A stretch of DNA of 51,667 bases from JAUXEH01 sp965533275 (GCA_965533275.1 CBESWG010000023.1:1-51667); one strand, 5' to 3'. Shown: positions 41,611 through 50,615, counted from the first letter of the stretch. Numbers and translations: made by a program. Notes: generated by a model not told the origin, from the letters alone.

Positions 41611-43947
41611 ATGGATATCGATTTCGCGGCCATAGAGTCCCTTTTCCGACAGGCCGGACGCGAAACCCTGCTCGAACACGAGGTCTATGCCGTGCTGCAG
41701 GCCATAGGCATAGACACGCCCGCTCATTTGTACCTTCCAGCGGGCCAGGCCGTGACCGGAGAAGACTTGGCCCGACTCCCCGGCAGCGGCCTTGTGCTCA
41801 AGGTGGTGTCACCTCACATCCTGCACAAGTCGGATGTGGGAGGCGTGCGGTTCGTGGAGAAGGACGCGGAGGCCGTGAACCGGGCTGCCGCCGAAATGCT
41901 GGCCACCGTGCCCAAACGCCATACGCGCTGGATGCGGGAACACCAATCGGCAGAAGCGGCGGGTTCGCATGAGGGCGGAGATGCACAGATCGAGGGGATC
42001 CTCATCCTGGAGGCCGTGGAATATGAAAAGTCGGGCTTCGGCGCGGAACTGCTCCTCGGCCTGCGCAATTCCCGGGAGTTCGGTCCCATCGTGAGCGTGG
42101 GCAGCGGGGGGCTGGATGTGGAGTACCTCAACGCCAGGCTGCGAGAGGGGAGTTCAGTGTCCATCGCCTCTACCCACCTTTGGGAGGATCGGGATGTGGC
42201 CCGTCTCCTGCGCCCCCTGGCACTCTACGACAAGCTGACAACGAGTTTCAGGGGGAGGCCCCCCCTGGTGTCCGAGGATAAGCTGGCCGGGCTCTGTCTC
42301 AAATTCCAGCGGCTCGGGGCGCATTTCTCCCCGTATTCCGGAGACAGCGAATTCGTGATCGAGGAAGCGGAGGTCAATCCCTTTGTGGTGAGCCGCGGCC
42401 GGCTGCTCCCGCTGGATGGTCTGTGCCGCATCTCGCGCCGCAAAGACACGGCGGAAGCCAGACCGCACGGGGACATCGAGTTCCTGCTCGCGCCGCGCAG
42501 CATCGGGATCATCGGGGTTTCCGAGAAGATGAACATCGGCCGCATCATCCTGAAAAACATCCTCAAGCAGGGATTCCCGAACGAGAAGGTCTACGTGGTC
42601 AAGCCGGGCACGGAGGAGATCGAGGGGTGCCGGTGTGTGCCCGACGTGGCCAGCCTCCCGGAGACCGTCGACCTTTTCGTACACACGGTCTCTGCAGAGC
42701 AGGGCCTCCAGGTGATGCGGGACCTGATCCAGGCGCAGAAGGCACGCTCCGTGATCTTCATCGCGGGGGGCATGGGAGAAAAGGAAGGGACAGAGGATAT
42801 CGAGGCAAACATCAAGTCCCTGATCCGCGAGGGCCGGGCTGCCAATCGACAGGTCCCCGTGGTCAACGGGGGGAACTGCCTGGGCATCTTTTCGCGGCCG
42901 GGCAATTACGATACCACCTTTGTCCCGGAGCACAAGATCTTCTCCCTGCCGCGCGTCGATGTGCGCCCCCTTCCCCTGGTCTATCTCAGCCAGAGCGGGG
43001 CCTACATGATCTCCCGCATGAGCCAGATCCCGGGTGTCGAACCGGCCTATGCGGTTTCCATCGGGAATCAGATCGACCTCACCATCTCCGACTACCTCAA
43101 CTTTCTCAAGGACCGCGACGAGGCGCGCGTGTTTGCGCTCTATATCGAGGGATTCCTCCCCGGAGACGGCCTGGCCCTGGTCCGTGCCGCCCGGGAGATC
43201 ACACGCCAGCCCGGCAAGGCGGTAGTGGCCTACAAAGCCGGCCGCTCAGCGGAAGGCCGTGCGGCCACGGCCAGCCACACCGCGTCGGTGGCCGGAGACT
43301 ATGCGGTGAGTCGTGCCCTGCTCGATCAGGCCGGGGTGATTGTGGCCAGGACCATCGACGAGTTCGATGACACCATCCGGGGCCTCTGTTTCCTGGCGGA
43401 CAAGAGGGTCCGGGGAAACCGGGTCGGCCTGATCTCCAATGCCGGCTTCGAGTGTGTGATCATGTCGGACAGCATCGCGGGGGAGCCGGCGCTCGAGCTG
43501 GCTCATTTTTCTGACGCCACGGGCGAGAGGATCGCCCGGGCCCTGGAACCCCTGGGCATCACACGCCTGCAGGACATCCGCAACCCCATGGATGTTACAC
43601 CGGTGGCGGATGACGGCGCCTTTGCCGCGTGTGTGGAGGCGATCCTGGAGGACGAGAACATGGACTGTGCCGTGGTATCTCCCCTGCCCATGTCGCCGGC
43701 CATGAATACGCTGGCACCCTCGGTTTTCCACGGCGAGGACCTGATGCGGGAGGGGAGCACGCCGCGCCGGCTGATCGACATCTTCCATCGGACGGATAAG
43801 CCCTTTGTCGTGAGCATCGACAGCGGGGAACCTTACCGAGCCATGAAGGAGCTGTTTGAAAAGGAGGGCGTGCCCGTGTTCCGCCGCTGCGATGAGGCGG
43901 CGGATTTCATGCGCAGGTATGTCCATCATTTCATTAGAAACCGATGA
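41611..43947 (+). CDS. ADP-forming acyl-CoA synthetase, fused in beta-alpha order
   Basis: 778 residues. The N-terminal 250 or so are the ATP-grasp (beta) part (VLKVVSPHILHKSDVGGVRF), then comes the CoA-binding and ligase (alpha) part from about 288 (IEFLLAPRSIGIIGVSEKMN). The phosphorylated histidine is His556 in ATASHTASVAGD. It converts acyl-CoA, ADP and phosphate to acid, CoA and ATP. Next to iorAB the substrate is likely aryl-acetyl-CoA or a branched acyl-CoA, giving substrate-level ATP from amino-acid fermentation. The beta-then-alpha domain order is the reverse of the alpha-beta fusions I know best. No start site doubt: an ATG with GGGGAGAA upstream. Confidence 0.9.
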   Translation: MDIDFAAIESLFRQAGRETLLEHEVYAVLQAIGIDTPAHLYLPAGQAVTGEDLARLPGSGLVLKVVSPHILHKSDVGGVRFVEKDAEAVNRAAAEMLATVPKRHTRWMREHQSAEAAGSHEGGDAQIEGILILEAVEYEKSGFGAELLLGLRNSREFGPIVSVGSGGLDVEYLNARLREGSSVSIASTHLWEDRDVARLLRPLALYDKLTTSFRGRPPLVSEDKLAGLCLKFQRLGAHFSPYSGDSEFVIEEAEVNPFVVSRGRLLPLDGLCRISRRKDTAEARPHGDIEFLLAPRSIGIIGVSEKMNIGRIILKNILKQGFPNEKVYVVKPGTEEIEGCRCVPDVASLPETVDLFVHTVSAEQGLQVMRDLIQAQKARSVIFIAGGMGEKEGTEDIEANIKSLIREGRAANRQVPVVNGGNCLGIFSRPGNYDTTFVPEHKIFSLPRVDVRPLPLVYLSQSGAYMISRMSQIPGVEPAYAVSIGNQIDLTISDYLNFLKDRDEARVFALYIEGFLPGDGLALVRAAREITRQPGKAVVAYKAGRSAEGRAATASHTASVAGDYAVSRALLDQAGVIVARTIDEFDDTIRGLCFLADKRVRGNRVGLISNAGFECVIMSDSIAGEPALELAHFSDATGERIARALEPLGITRLQDIRNPMDVTPVADDGAFAACVEAILEDENMDCAVVSPLPMSPAMNTLAPSVFHGEDLMREGSTPRRLIDIFHRTDKPFVVSIDSGEPYRAMKELFEKEGVPVFRRCDEAADFMRRYVHHFIRNR

Positions 43948-44597
43948 TCGCTGAAAACATTAGACGCATCCTGGAGGAGCTGCCCGAGGGAGTGCAGCTT
44001 GTGGCCGCTGCCAAGACCCGCACGGCCGAGGAGATACTCGAGGCCATCGACGCGGGAGTCAGGATAATCGGCCAGAACTACGTGCAGGAGGCGGAGGCGG
44101 TAGCCGATGCTGTTGGGGGGCGGGCCAGGTGCCACTTCATCGGCCACCTCCAGAAGAACAAGGCCAAAAAGGCGGTAAGCCTGTTCGACATGATCGAGAC
44201 CCTCGATTCCCTGGATCTGGCCCGGGAGATCGACAAGCGGGCCGCCCAGCGCGGTTCCCCCCCCTTATCGGCCCTGATCGAGATCAACAGCGGCCGGGAG
44301 CCTCAGAAGTTCGGCGTACTGCCCGAGGAGGCCGAGGCTCTGGTGAGGCAGATCGCTCCCCTGAACCATGTTCGGATCCGGGGAGTGATGACCATGGGCC
44401 CCTACATGGGAGATCCTGAAGACGCGCGGCCCTATTTTGTGGAGACACGGCGTGTCTTCGAGCAATTAGGCGGCTGCGGGATCCCCGGCGTGGAGATGAC
44501 CCATCTGTCCATGGGCATGACCAATTCCTACCGCGTCGCGGTCGAGGAGGGTGCCAACCTTATCCGTATCGGCACCAAGATCTTCGGCCCCCGGTGA
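43944..44597 (+). CDS. yggS: YggS-family PLP homeostasis protein
   Basis: 217 residues, alanine-racemase-fold single domain. The PLP lysine is Lys24 in LVAAAKTRTAEEI. IGQNYVQEAEAV, CHFIGHLQKNKAKKAV and LSMGMTNSYRVAVEEGANLIRIGTKIFG are family hallmarks. It buffers intracellular PLP rather than catalysing a reaction. Its ATG overlaps the synthetase stop (ATGA), so the two are co-translated, an unusual pairing with no clear functional reason. Confidence 0.94.
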   Translation: MIAENIRRILEELPEGVQLVAAAKTRTAEEILEAIDAGVRIIGQNYVQEAEAVADAVGGRARCHFIGHLQKNKAKKAVSLFDMIETLDSLDLAREIDKRAAQRGSPPLSALIEINSGREPQKFGVLPEEAEALVRQIAPLNHVRIRGVMTMGPYMGDPEDARPYFVETRRVFEQLGGCGIPGVEMTHLSMGMTNSYRVAVEEGANLIRIGTKIFGPR

Positions 44598-44609
44598 TCC
44601 CGCCTCCAT

Positions 44610-44638
44610 CTGGAAATTCCCGAGAGTTGTGCTATAAT
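44610..44638 (+). promoter_or_regulatory. Extended -10 promoter of the DUF2284 gene
   Basis: TATAAT at 44633-44638 is preceded by TGC (extended -10). The -35 at 44610-44615 (CTGGAA) is poor. Transcription would begin about 20 bases before the GTG start. Confidence 0.55.
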
Positions 44639-44664
44639 GCTCTTTTTGCAGGAAGGAACGTCAC

Positions 44665-45207
44665 GTGTCTGAACTAAAAAAAGAACTCGAAGGGCTGTTT
44701 CAGGAGTTGGGATTTTCCGATTTCAAGTGGCTCGATCCCGAGTCGATCGTCGTGTCGCAGTGGGTGCGGATGAAGTGCAGGTTCGGCTGCCCGGAGTACG
44801 GCAACACCGCTGTGTGCCCTCCCCAGGTGCCGTCCCTTTCGGAGTGCGAACGCTTTTTTCGGGATTACAGCCTGGCGGCGGTTTTTCACTTTGCCAAAGC
44901 CATGGAGCGTCCCGAGGACCGCCACGCCTGGACCAGGGAGATCAGCCAGGAACTGCTGGAGTTGGAGAGGCGGGTTTTCATCTCGGGATATCGTAAGGCC
45001 TTTCTCCTCTATCTCGACAGCTGCCACATCTGCAGCGCTTGCTCGGGCTCCGAGAAGCCCTGCTTTCTCCCCAAAGAGGCGCGGCCCACGCCCGAAGCCC
45101 TGGGAGTGGACGTGTTTGCCACCGTGCAGCAGATCGGCTATCCCATCGAGGTGCTCTCCGATTATGATCAGACCATGAACCGGTATGCCTTCCTGCTCAT
45201 CGATTAG
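44665..45207 (+). CDS. DUF2284 predicted metal-binding protein
   Basis: 180 residues, starting with GTG behind AGGAAGGAA. The family cysteine pattern is visible: MKCRFGCPEYGNTAVCPP near 36-53 and SCHICSACSGSEKPC near 119-133, then RPTPEALGVDV. At least eight cysteines suggest an Fe-S or other metal site. DUF2284 proteins occur mainly in anaerobes, sometimes near corrinoid or methyltransferase genes, and their function is unknown. It has its own promoter, with two further genes following at short distance. Confidence 0.85.
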   Translation: MSELKKELEGLFQELGFSDFKWLDPESIVVSQWVRMKCRFGCPEYGNTAVCPPQVPSLSECERFFRDYSLAAVFHFAKAMERPEDRHAWTREISQELLELERRVFISGYRKAFLLYLDSCHICSACSGSEKPCFLPKEARPTPEALGVDVFATVQQIGYPIEVLSDYDQTMNRYAFLLID

Positions 45208-45240
45208 AACCCAGGAAATTCAGCGAGGAGACTCGAGACC

Positions 45241-45939
45241 ATGGACAAGTCACTCAAACTGATCGAGGAACCCATCCCCCTCAGGATGGAAAGAAAAGGC
45301 GGCGCGGCCAGCCTCATGCTGGCGGCGCTGATGCTGGAAGCCTGCCGGATGAAAGACGACGAGATGGAGATCCCTCACATCGAGGCGATGGGCAAGAAGA
45401 CGTTCGGGATCCCGGACGGTTTTCTGGCCCGCATGGACGAGGTCGGCATCGTCGAGACCTGTGCCTATCTCACCACCATGGCTGACGAATCCGATGCCGA
45501 TGATCCCATCTTCCAGAAGTATTACAATTTTTTCAAGCCGGCCAGATGCTTGGCGGAACGATGCCAAAAGGGACAGGGATCTGGTGCCGCCCTCCTCTGG
45601 AAGGCCGGGGCCGTGACGGATGTGGAGCCTGAGGACTTCATGCTCGCCGACCTGCTCAAAAAGCGCTTCCAGGCCGTGGCCTTCATAACGGCCGCGGATA
45701 TCGTGGAGGAGGGGATCCTGGAGATCGCGGAGGTGGAAAAACTCTGCCGTGAGGGATTCGGCTGGAGCGAGGGCCCGTTTGCCATGATGAACCGCATGGG
45801 GATCGCAGAGGCCATGCGCAAGGTGACCGAGAAGATGGAGATGTCCCACCGCCAGGAGATCAATTTTCCCATCACCAAGCTGATGATAAATCAGGCCCAG
45901 AAGAACGAGCCCTGGCCCCTGAACAGCAAGATCCAGTAG
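45241..45939 (+). CDS. Orphan protein of two 3-hydroxyacyl-CoA dehydrogenase C-terminal-like domains
   Basis: 232 residues without a signal peptide or Rossmann domain. Residues about 20-120 (LMLEACRMKDDE ... GKKTFGIPDGFLARMDEVGI) and 140-225 (ITAADIVEEGILEIAEVEKL, then GFGWSEGPFAMMNRMGI) each look like the helical C-terminal domain of 3-hydroxyacyl-CoA dehydrogenases, including the G-x-GPF block. That domain forms part of the dimer interface and substrate pocket of FadB-like enzymes. Without the NAD domain, it may partner another subunit or have a new role. Family recognition is by eye and moderately sure. It lies between DUF2284 and a dGTPase. Confidence 0.55.
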   Translation: MDKSLKLIEEPIPLRMERKGGAASLMLAALMLEACRMKDDEMEIPHIEAMGKKTFGIPDGFLARMDEVGIVETCAYLTTMADESDADDPIFQKYYNFFKPARCLAERCQKGQGSGAALLWKAGAVTDVEPEDFMLADLLKKRFQAVAFITAADIVEEGILEIAEVEKLCREGFGWSEGPFAMMNRMGIAEAMRKVTEKMEMSHRQEINFPITKLMINQAQKNEPWPLNSKIQ

Positions 45940-45998
45940 ATGGCACAGGAAAGAGGTTGGAGGGGCTGCGCATCCTCGATGGGTAGGACCACGGAAAC

Positions 45999-47030
45999 AT
46001 GACGATCCGAGAAGAACTGGAGGAGCAGGAACGGCAGATCCTTGCACCCCAGGCCTGCCTGAGTGCGAATTCACGAGGCAGGCGCCGGGAGGAGACGATG
46101 CATCCGCTGAGGACGTCCTTCCAGCGGGACCGCGACCGCATCATCCACTGCAAGTCTTTTCGGCGGCTCAAGCACAAGACCCAGGTCTTCCTGGCGCCCT
46201 TCGGCGACCACTACCGCACCCGCCTGACCCATACGCTCGAGGTCTCCCAGATCGCCCGCACCGTCTCCAAGTCACTGAGGCTCAACGAGGACCTCACGGA
46301 GGGGATCGCGCTGGGGCATGACCTGGGGCACACTCCCTTCGGGCACGCGGGGGAAAAAGTCCTGGCGGGGCTCTCGCCCGATGGATTCTCCCACTACCAA
46401 CAGAGCCTCAGGGTAGTGGACAAGCTGGAATACGGCGGCAAGGGCCTGAACCTGACGTATGAGGTGCGGGACGGCATCGTCAAACATTCCAAGGGGCGGG
46501 GACGGATCCTGGACGCCGGCAGTGAGGAGATGCCGGAAACCCTGGAAGGGCATGTAGTCCGGATCTCCGATGTGATCGCCTACGTCAACCATGACATCGA
46601 CGATGCCCTGAGGGCCGACCTCATCAAGTTCGAGGACATGCCCGAACACCTCGTCCGGATCCTGGGCAAATATCATGCCTACCGCATCGATACCATGGTT
46701 GAGGATGTAGTGCGCACCAGCCTGGAGTCCGGGCTCGACGGGATCCGCATGAGTGACAGGATCACCGATGCGGTCACAGAGCTGCGTGATTTTCTCTACG
46801 AGCGAGTCTACTTCTCGCCCGAAGCGGAGCGCTTGACCCTGAAGGTCAAGAAGATCCTCACGGATCTCTACACGCATGTCTTGGAGAATCCGGGGGAGAT
46901 CGTCAAGCCTTTCCCGGAGGAGGATCCCCTGGAGGTGCGGGCGCTCGATGTGATCGCCGGCATGACAGATCTCTATGCGCTGCGTTGGTATGAGGAGCTC
47001 TTCTCCCCGCTGGACTGGCCTCTATTCTGA
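45999..47030 (+). CDS. dgt: Deoxyguanosinetriphosphate triphosphohydrolase-like HD protein
   Basis: 343 residues. HD-superfamily metal ligands: His78 (RLTHTLEV), His107-Asp108 (ALGHDLGHTPFGH) and Asp191 (ISDVIAYVNHDID). The N-terminal RTSFQRDRDRIIHCKSFRRL is typical of the dGTPase family, which hydrolyses dGTP (or other dNTPs) to the nucleoside and triphosphate. The length suits the type 2 (shorter) dGTPase-like group, whose specificity varies. There is an ATG at 45999 with only a weak ribosome site. It ends just before the terminator of the convergent HEAT-repeat operon. Confidence 0.92.
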   Translation: MTIREELEEQERQILAPQACLSANSRGRRREETMHPLRTSFQRDRDRIIHCKSFRRLKHKTQVFLAPFGDHYRTRLTHTLEVSQIARTVSKSLRLNEDLTEGIALGHDLGHTPFGHAGEKVLAGLSPDGFSHYQQSLRVVDKLEYGGKGLNLTYEVRDGIVKHSKGRGRILDAGSEEMPETLEGHVVRISDVIAYVNHDIDDALRADLIKFEDMPEHLVRILGKYHAYRIDTMVEDVVRTSLESGLDGIRMSDRITDAVTELRDFLYERVYFSPEAERLTLKVKKILTDLYTHVLENPGEIVKPFPEEDPLEVRALDVIAGMTDLYALRWYEELFSPLDWPLF

Positions 47031-47034
47031 CCAG

Positions 47035-47064
47035 GAAGAAAAAAGCCCGCTCGGGGTAGCGGGC
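47035..47064 (-). terminator. Rho-independent terminator of the sigma/HEAT operon
   Basis: On the minus strand a GCCCGCT/AGCGGGC stem with a six-base loop is followed by TTTTTTCTT. It lies about 32 bases past the stop of the last HEAT gene. On the plus strand the stem is followed by CTTGTGTG, so it is weak for dgt. Confidence 0.8.
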
Positions 47065-47095
47065 CTTGTGTGTATGGATTTCTTCTGTGTATTGG

Positions 47096-48223
47096 TTATT
47101 TCTTGAGCAGGATCTCCTCGAAGAACTGCAGGGCCTCCTCCTCACCCGTCTGCCCCAGCCAGAAGATGGCCGTCTTGCGGACGGCTGCGCTCTGGTTGGA
47201 CTTGGCGATGGAGATGAGCAGCGGCACGGAACGGTCCTTGGGCAGCTGGCTTATGGCAAAGACAGCGGACTTCTTGAGATCGTCATCCTCGTCCGATCCC
47301 TCGACCACTCCCTTGAGGAGGAAGACCGCCTCGTCCGATGCCTTCTGCCCCAGCCAGAAGATGGCTTGTTTGCGCACCTCCCGGTCTTTATCGGAGCGGG
47401 CGATGCGGATCATCTCCTGGAGGGCGTCCTCTTCGCTGTTCAAGCTGTAGGCGAAGACCACGTGTTTCCTCAGCTCGGTCTCCTGGACCAGGGAGGAGAT
47501 GTCCTTTAGGGCCCGAAAGCTCTCCGGCCCTTTCATGTTTCCGATCCAGAATATGGCGCTCTTCCGGATGTCCGTGTCATGTCGGCCCAGTGCGGTGCCT
47601 TTGAGGAAGGGGAGTACGTCGGGGCTGTCGTGGATACTCATCACGAAGATCAGGCTGTTCTGGAGTTCGTGCGAGCCGCCGCTTTCGAAACGGGCACGGA
47701 GAAAGGCGAAGCTCTCGTTGGCCGAATTGGCCTCGCCCAGCCAGTACAAGGGTGTTTCCTCGAAGAAGAAACTCCTGTCCGGATCGAACAGGTTGGTGTC
47801 CACGATGAGGCTCTTTCCCCCGGAGAGCCGGTGGAGCAGGAAGATCCCGGCGGGGCCGTTTTTCTGCATTTCTGTGTGCACGGTGAATCCATCCCTGTCT
47901 GCGTCCTTTTGGGTGCGGCGGATCCTGATCTCATCGGATTTGATCCGGACCTGATAGGGGGACTCCAGTGTCCTCCTGTCCCCCATGTTGATCCCATTTC
48001 GGGAGGGGAACACATAGCCGGTCAGGTACAGCCCGTCCTTGTGCTCCTTCCGGAATTCCTGTTCGGCCTCGGCCATTCGTTTAGCCAGGGAGAGGCCGGG
48101 CCGGTCCACGTTCTGAACGCGGCCCTTCAGGTCGACGTCCTGTGCTGCCCCCCAACCGGCAGCGGCCAGGAGGATGGCCGCCCCGGTGATCCATGCTGTT
48201 GTGTGCCGTTTTGTGTGTGTCAT
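47096..48223 (-). CDS. Exported HEAT-repeat protein, second of two
   Basis: 375 residues from the ATG at 48223, which begins a signal peptide (HTTAWITGAAILLAAAGWGA). An in-frame GTG at 48277 overlaps the upstream stop (GTGA) and could be used by coupling. Residues about 50-150 form an unassigned beta-rich domain (LYLTGYVFPSRNGINMG). The C-terminal two-thirds are HEAT repeats with the signature RKQAIFWLGQ, shared with the neighbour. It probably acts in the periplasm or at the envelope as a protein-binding scaffold. No enzyme site is seen. It is the last gene before the terminator. Confidence 0.8.
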   Translation of the reverse strand: MTHTKRHTTAWITGAAILLAAAGWGAAQDVDLKGRVQNVDRPGLSLAKRMAEAEQEFRKEHKDGLYLTGYVFPSRNGINMGDRRTLESPYQVRIKSDEIRIRRTQKDADRDGFTVHTEMQKNGPAGIFLLHRLSGGKSLIVDTNLFDPDRSFFFEETPLYWLGEANSANESFAFLRARFESGGSHELQNSLIFVMSIHDSPDVLPFLKGTALGRHDTDIRKSAIFWIGNMKGPESFRALKDISSLVQETELRKHVVFAYSLNSEEDALQEMIRIARSDKDREVRKQAIFWLGQKASDEAVFLLKGVVEGSDEDDDLKKSAVFAISQLPKDRSVPLLISIAKSNQSAAVRKTAIFWLGQTGEEEALQFFEEILLKK

Positions 48224-48273
48224 GGTGGCGTGTTTTTCCGTGTCTGTCTCTCGGGAGTTGTGCCGCGATGCGG

Positions 48274-49887
48274 TCACTTCTCTATGATCTCCTGCAGATA
48301 CTTGAGGGCTGCCTCGTCCTTTGAGCGGCCCAGGAAGAAGATGATGGCCTTCTGGAGGTCGGGATCCTTTTCCTTGCGGGCGATACCGATCAGAGTGGAG
48401 GTCGCCTCCTCGCTCCTGTTCAGGCCGATCGACATGATGAGGCGCTTCTTGACCTTGGCCTCGCCGCTGTCGTTGTACATGTCGACCAGGAGGGGGAGGA
48501 GCTCGGCATTCCGGCTCTGTCCAAGCCAGAAGATGGCCTGCTCGCGGGCCTTGGCATTCTTGTCGCCCTTGGCGATGGAGAGGAGCTTTTCCTGGGCAGC
48601 CTGGTTTTTTGAATTCTGTCCGAGTCCGAAGATCAGTTTCTCCTTGATGTCGATGTTCGACTCCTTATCGTACATGCTGATAAGAAAGTCGACGGTTTCT
48701 GCGTCCCTCTTCTGTCCCAGCCAGAAGATGGCCTGCTCGCGGGCCTTGGCATCCTTGTCGCCCTTGGCGATGGAGATGATCTTTTCCCTGGCAGCGTCAC
48801 TCCTGTTCTGGGAAAGGGAGAACAGGGCGGTCTGCTTGATCTCGGGATCATCGGTCTCGTTGAGGATCTTGAAGAGGAGGTCGAGGCTCTCATCGTCCTG
48901 GCGCTTGCCCAGCCAGTAGATCGCCTGCTGCCGGACCTCTGTGTCAGGGTCCTGCGTGGCCAGCCGGGCCATGAGGGGGGGGACCTCGGGGTGCTTGGAG
49001 CGGGCGAGCACGAAGATGGCATTGCGCCGGAGCTTGGGGTTTTCCTCGTCTTCCACGATCTTGACCAGGATGGGATAGGCCTTCTCGCTGTCCACGTTGA
49101 GGAGGGCTTGCAGGGCCACGAGCTTGAGTTCGAGCTCGGGGTCCTTCTCCTGTTCATCCTGGCCCGAGGTGAGCCCGAGTACCGCCAGCCCTTCGTAGTG
49201 AGCCAGGGCCGAATCGTAATGGCCCGCGGCCCGCTCATAGGCGAGGGAGCCGACATACATTTCTCCTATGGCCTCGTAATCGGGCATGATGGTCCAATCG
49301 CCCATGCTCTCCAGTGCGAGGACTCCGCCCAGGCTGTCCAGGGTGCTGTAGGCCAGGGCGCCGCCCAGGTTCTCGAGCTCCAGGGCCTCCAGGGATGCGC
49401 CGGCCACCCAGAGCTCGCCCTGCTCCAGCTCGCTGAGCTCCGCGATGTCCTCGGTGTTGATGAGGCTCCCGCTGATGTAAGCCTGGTAATCGGAGAGGCC
49501 GCTGTCGACAAGGCCCTCGGAGATCTTGACCCTGAGGATGCGGGCATCGTCTACCCATGCGCTGTCTTTGTACTGGGAGATCAGTTTGTTGAGCGCGGAG
49601 ATGGATTTCTCCTTGGCCTCGAGGTTCCCCTCCATGCCGGCGCGGGAGTCGCTCATCTTGGCCAGGCTGTAGCCCAGCCAGTACAGGGAGTCGTCGAGGT
49701 ATTTACTGGACTTGTAGGTCTCGATCAGATACTCCAGGTTCTCGATGGCGGCCTGCCAGTCCTTGTCATAGATGGATCCCTTGGCGGTGTCATAGATTTC
49801 TTTGTCTTTGGTTTCCTGGGCCAGCACCATGCCGGAAAAGACCAGCGTCAGGGCCAGCAGCAGAGATAGTGTTTTTGTGGTTTTCAT
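48274..49887 (-). CDS. Exported TPR/HEAT-repeat protein, first of two
   Basis: 537 residues. A signal peptide (1-23, SLLLALTLVFSGMVLA) is followed by a TPR-like part (about 28-110, YDKDWQAAIENLEYLIETYK), a less regular Leu/Gly/Ser-rich middle (about 140-230), and at least seven HEAT units in the C-terminal half (AREQAIFWLGQ repeated). AGGAGG precedes the ATG. The repeats suggest a periplasmic scaffold for protein-protein contacts. The DNA of two units is nearly identical (48517-48600 and 48712-48795). The operon position after an anti-sigma factor suggests envelope-stress or surface-assembly control. Confidence 0.85.
   Translation of the reverse strand: MKTTKTLSLLLALTLVFSGMVLAQETKDKEIYDTAKGSIYDKDWQAAIENLEYLIETYKSSKYLDDSLYWLGYSLAKMSDSRAGMEGNLEAKEKSISALNKLISQYKDSAWVDDARILRVKISEGLVDSGLSDYQAYISGSLINTEDIAELSELEQGELWVAGASLEALELENLGGALAYSTLDSLGGVLALESMGDWTIMPDYEAIGEMYVGSLAYERAAGHYDSALAHYEGLAVLGLTSGQDEQEKDPELELKLVALQALLNVDSEKAYPILVKIVEDEENPKLRRNAIFVLARSKHPEVPPLMARLATQDPDTEVRQQAIYWLGKRQDDESLDLLFKILNETDDPEIKQTALFSLSQNRSDAAREKIISIAKGDKDAKAREQAIFWLGQKRDAETVDFLISMYDKESNIDIKEKLIFGLGQNSKNQAAQEKLLSIAKGDKNAKAREQAIFWLGQSRNAELLPLLVDMYNDSGEAKVKKRLIMSIGLNRSEEATSTLIGIARKEKDPDLQKAIIFFLGRSKDEAALKYLQEIIEK
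48517..48795 (-). repeat. Near-identical 84-bp units within the HEAT array, 195 bp apart
   Basis: 48517-48600 and 48712-48795 are about 93 percent identical (six differences). The offset is 65 codons, two HEAT units. This is far closer than the other units and indicates recent duplication or gene conversion. Confidence 0.8.
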
Positions 49888-49901
49888 TGCGCTTTGCCTC
49901 C

Positions 49902-50615
49902 TTAGAGTTTTTGTAGGACGTTTATCTTGAAGAGGATATCCCTCGATTGGATCAGTCGCCGGATCATGCCCGGCGCCTCGGGATCGCCTCTCTCTATATT
50001 CTTGATCTCGCGCAGCACGAGGTCGAGGTCTTCCAGCAGGTCGGCTGCCTGGGGATCGTTCTGCGCCACCATCCGCATCAGCATGTAGTTCTGCACGAGC
50101 AGGGTCTGGATCAGCCTGCGGTCCACGAGGACCCTGTCGTCAGCGGCCTCTGTGGTGGGGCTGTTGGCGTATTCCGCCAGCAGCGGCTTGAGGTTGTCGA
50201 AGTGGTCTTGCAGCGTGAACTGCGGGAGTCCCGCTGCCTGGACCGCATCCTCGGCCATCGCGTCTGGCTGGGCCGGAGGCCAGATGCGGCCGATGAAGAG
50301 GCCGACCGTGAAGATCAGGACCACAGCCGCCGCAGCTGGTGCCCAGCGCAGGGCTGGAATTTTCCAGCCGGCCCGGGCTTTCGGCCGAGCCTGCGCGCCG
50401 GATGCGATCAGTCCCCAGCATTTGTCCCAAGCGGCCTCTGGGACCTCGGTCGTGCCGGCCCTGTCGATCTCGGCGAACACGTCCCGTGTGTATACCAGGT
50501 CCTCTGCACAGGAGGGACATCCCCCCGTGTGCTGCTCGAGCTTCTGCTGTTCGGTCTCGGAAAGCTCGCCGTAAAGATACAGGACGATCTGTTCCTTTGC
50601 TTTGCTACACTTCAT
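49902..50615 (-). CDS. Zinc-finger anti-sigma factor
   Basis: 237 residues. The N-terminal zf-HC2 (ZAS) motif has Cys3, His29, Cys33 and Cys36 (EQHTGGCPSC). One membrane helix lies near 91-109 (WAPAAAAVVLIFTVGLFIG), with a periplasmic tail of about 125 residues, rich in helices, that probably senses the signal. It should bind and silence the ECF sigma factor encoded immediately upstream, whose 3' end overlaps its ATG by 11 bases. The periplasmic part has no recognised domain. Confidence 0.88.
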   Translation of the reverse strand: MKCSKAKEQIVLYLYGELSETEQQKLEQHTGGCPSCAEDLVYTRDVFAEIDRAGTTEVPEAAWDKCWGLIASGAQARPKARAGWKIPALRWAPAAAAVVLIFTVGLFIGRIWPPAQPDAMAEDAVQAAGLPQFTLQDHFDNLKPLLAEYANSPTTEAADDRVLVDRRLIQTLLVQNYMLMRMVAQNDPQAADLLEDLDLVLREIKNIERGDPEAPGMIRRLIQSRDILFKINVLQKL

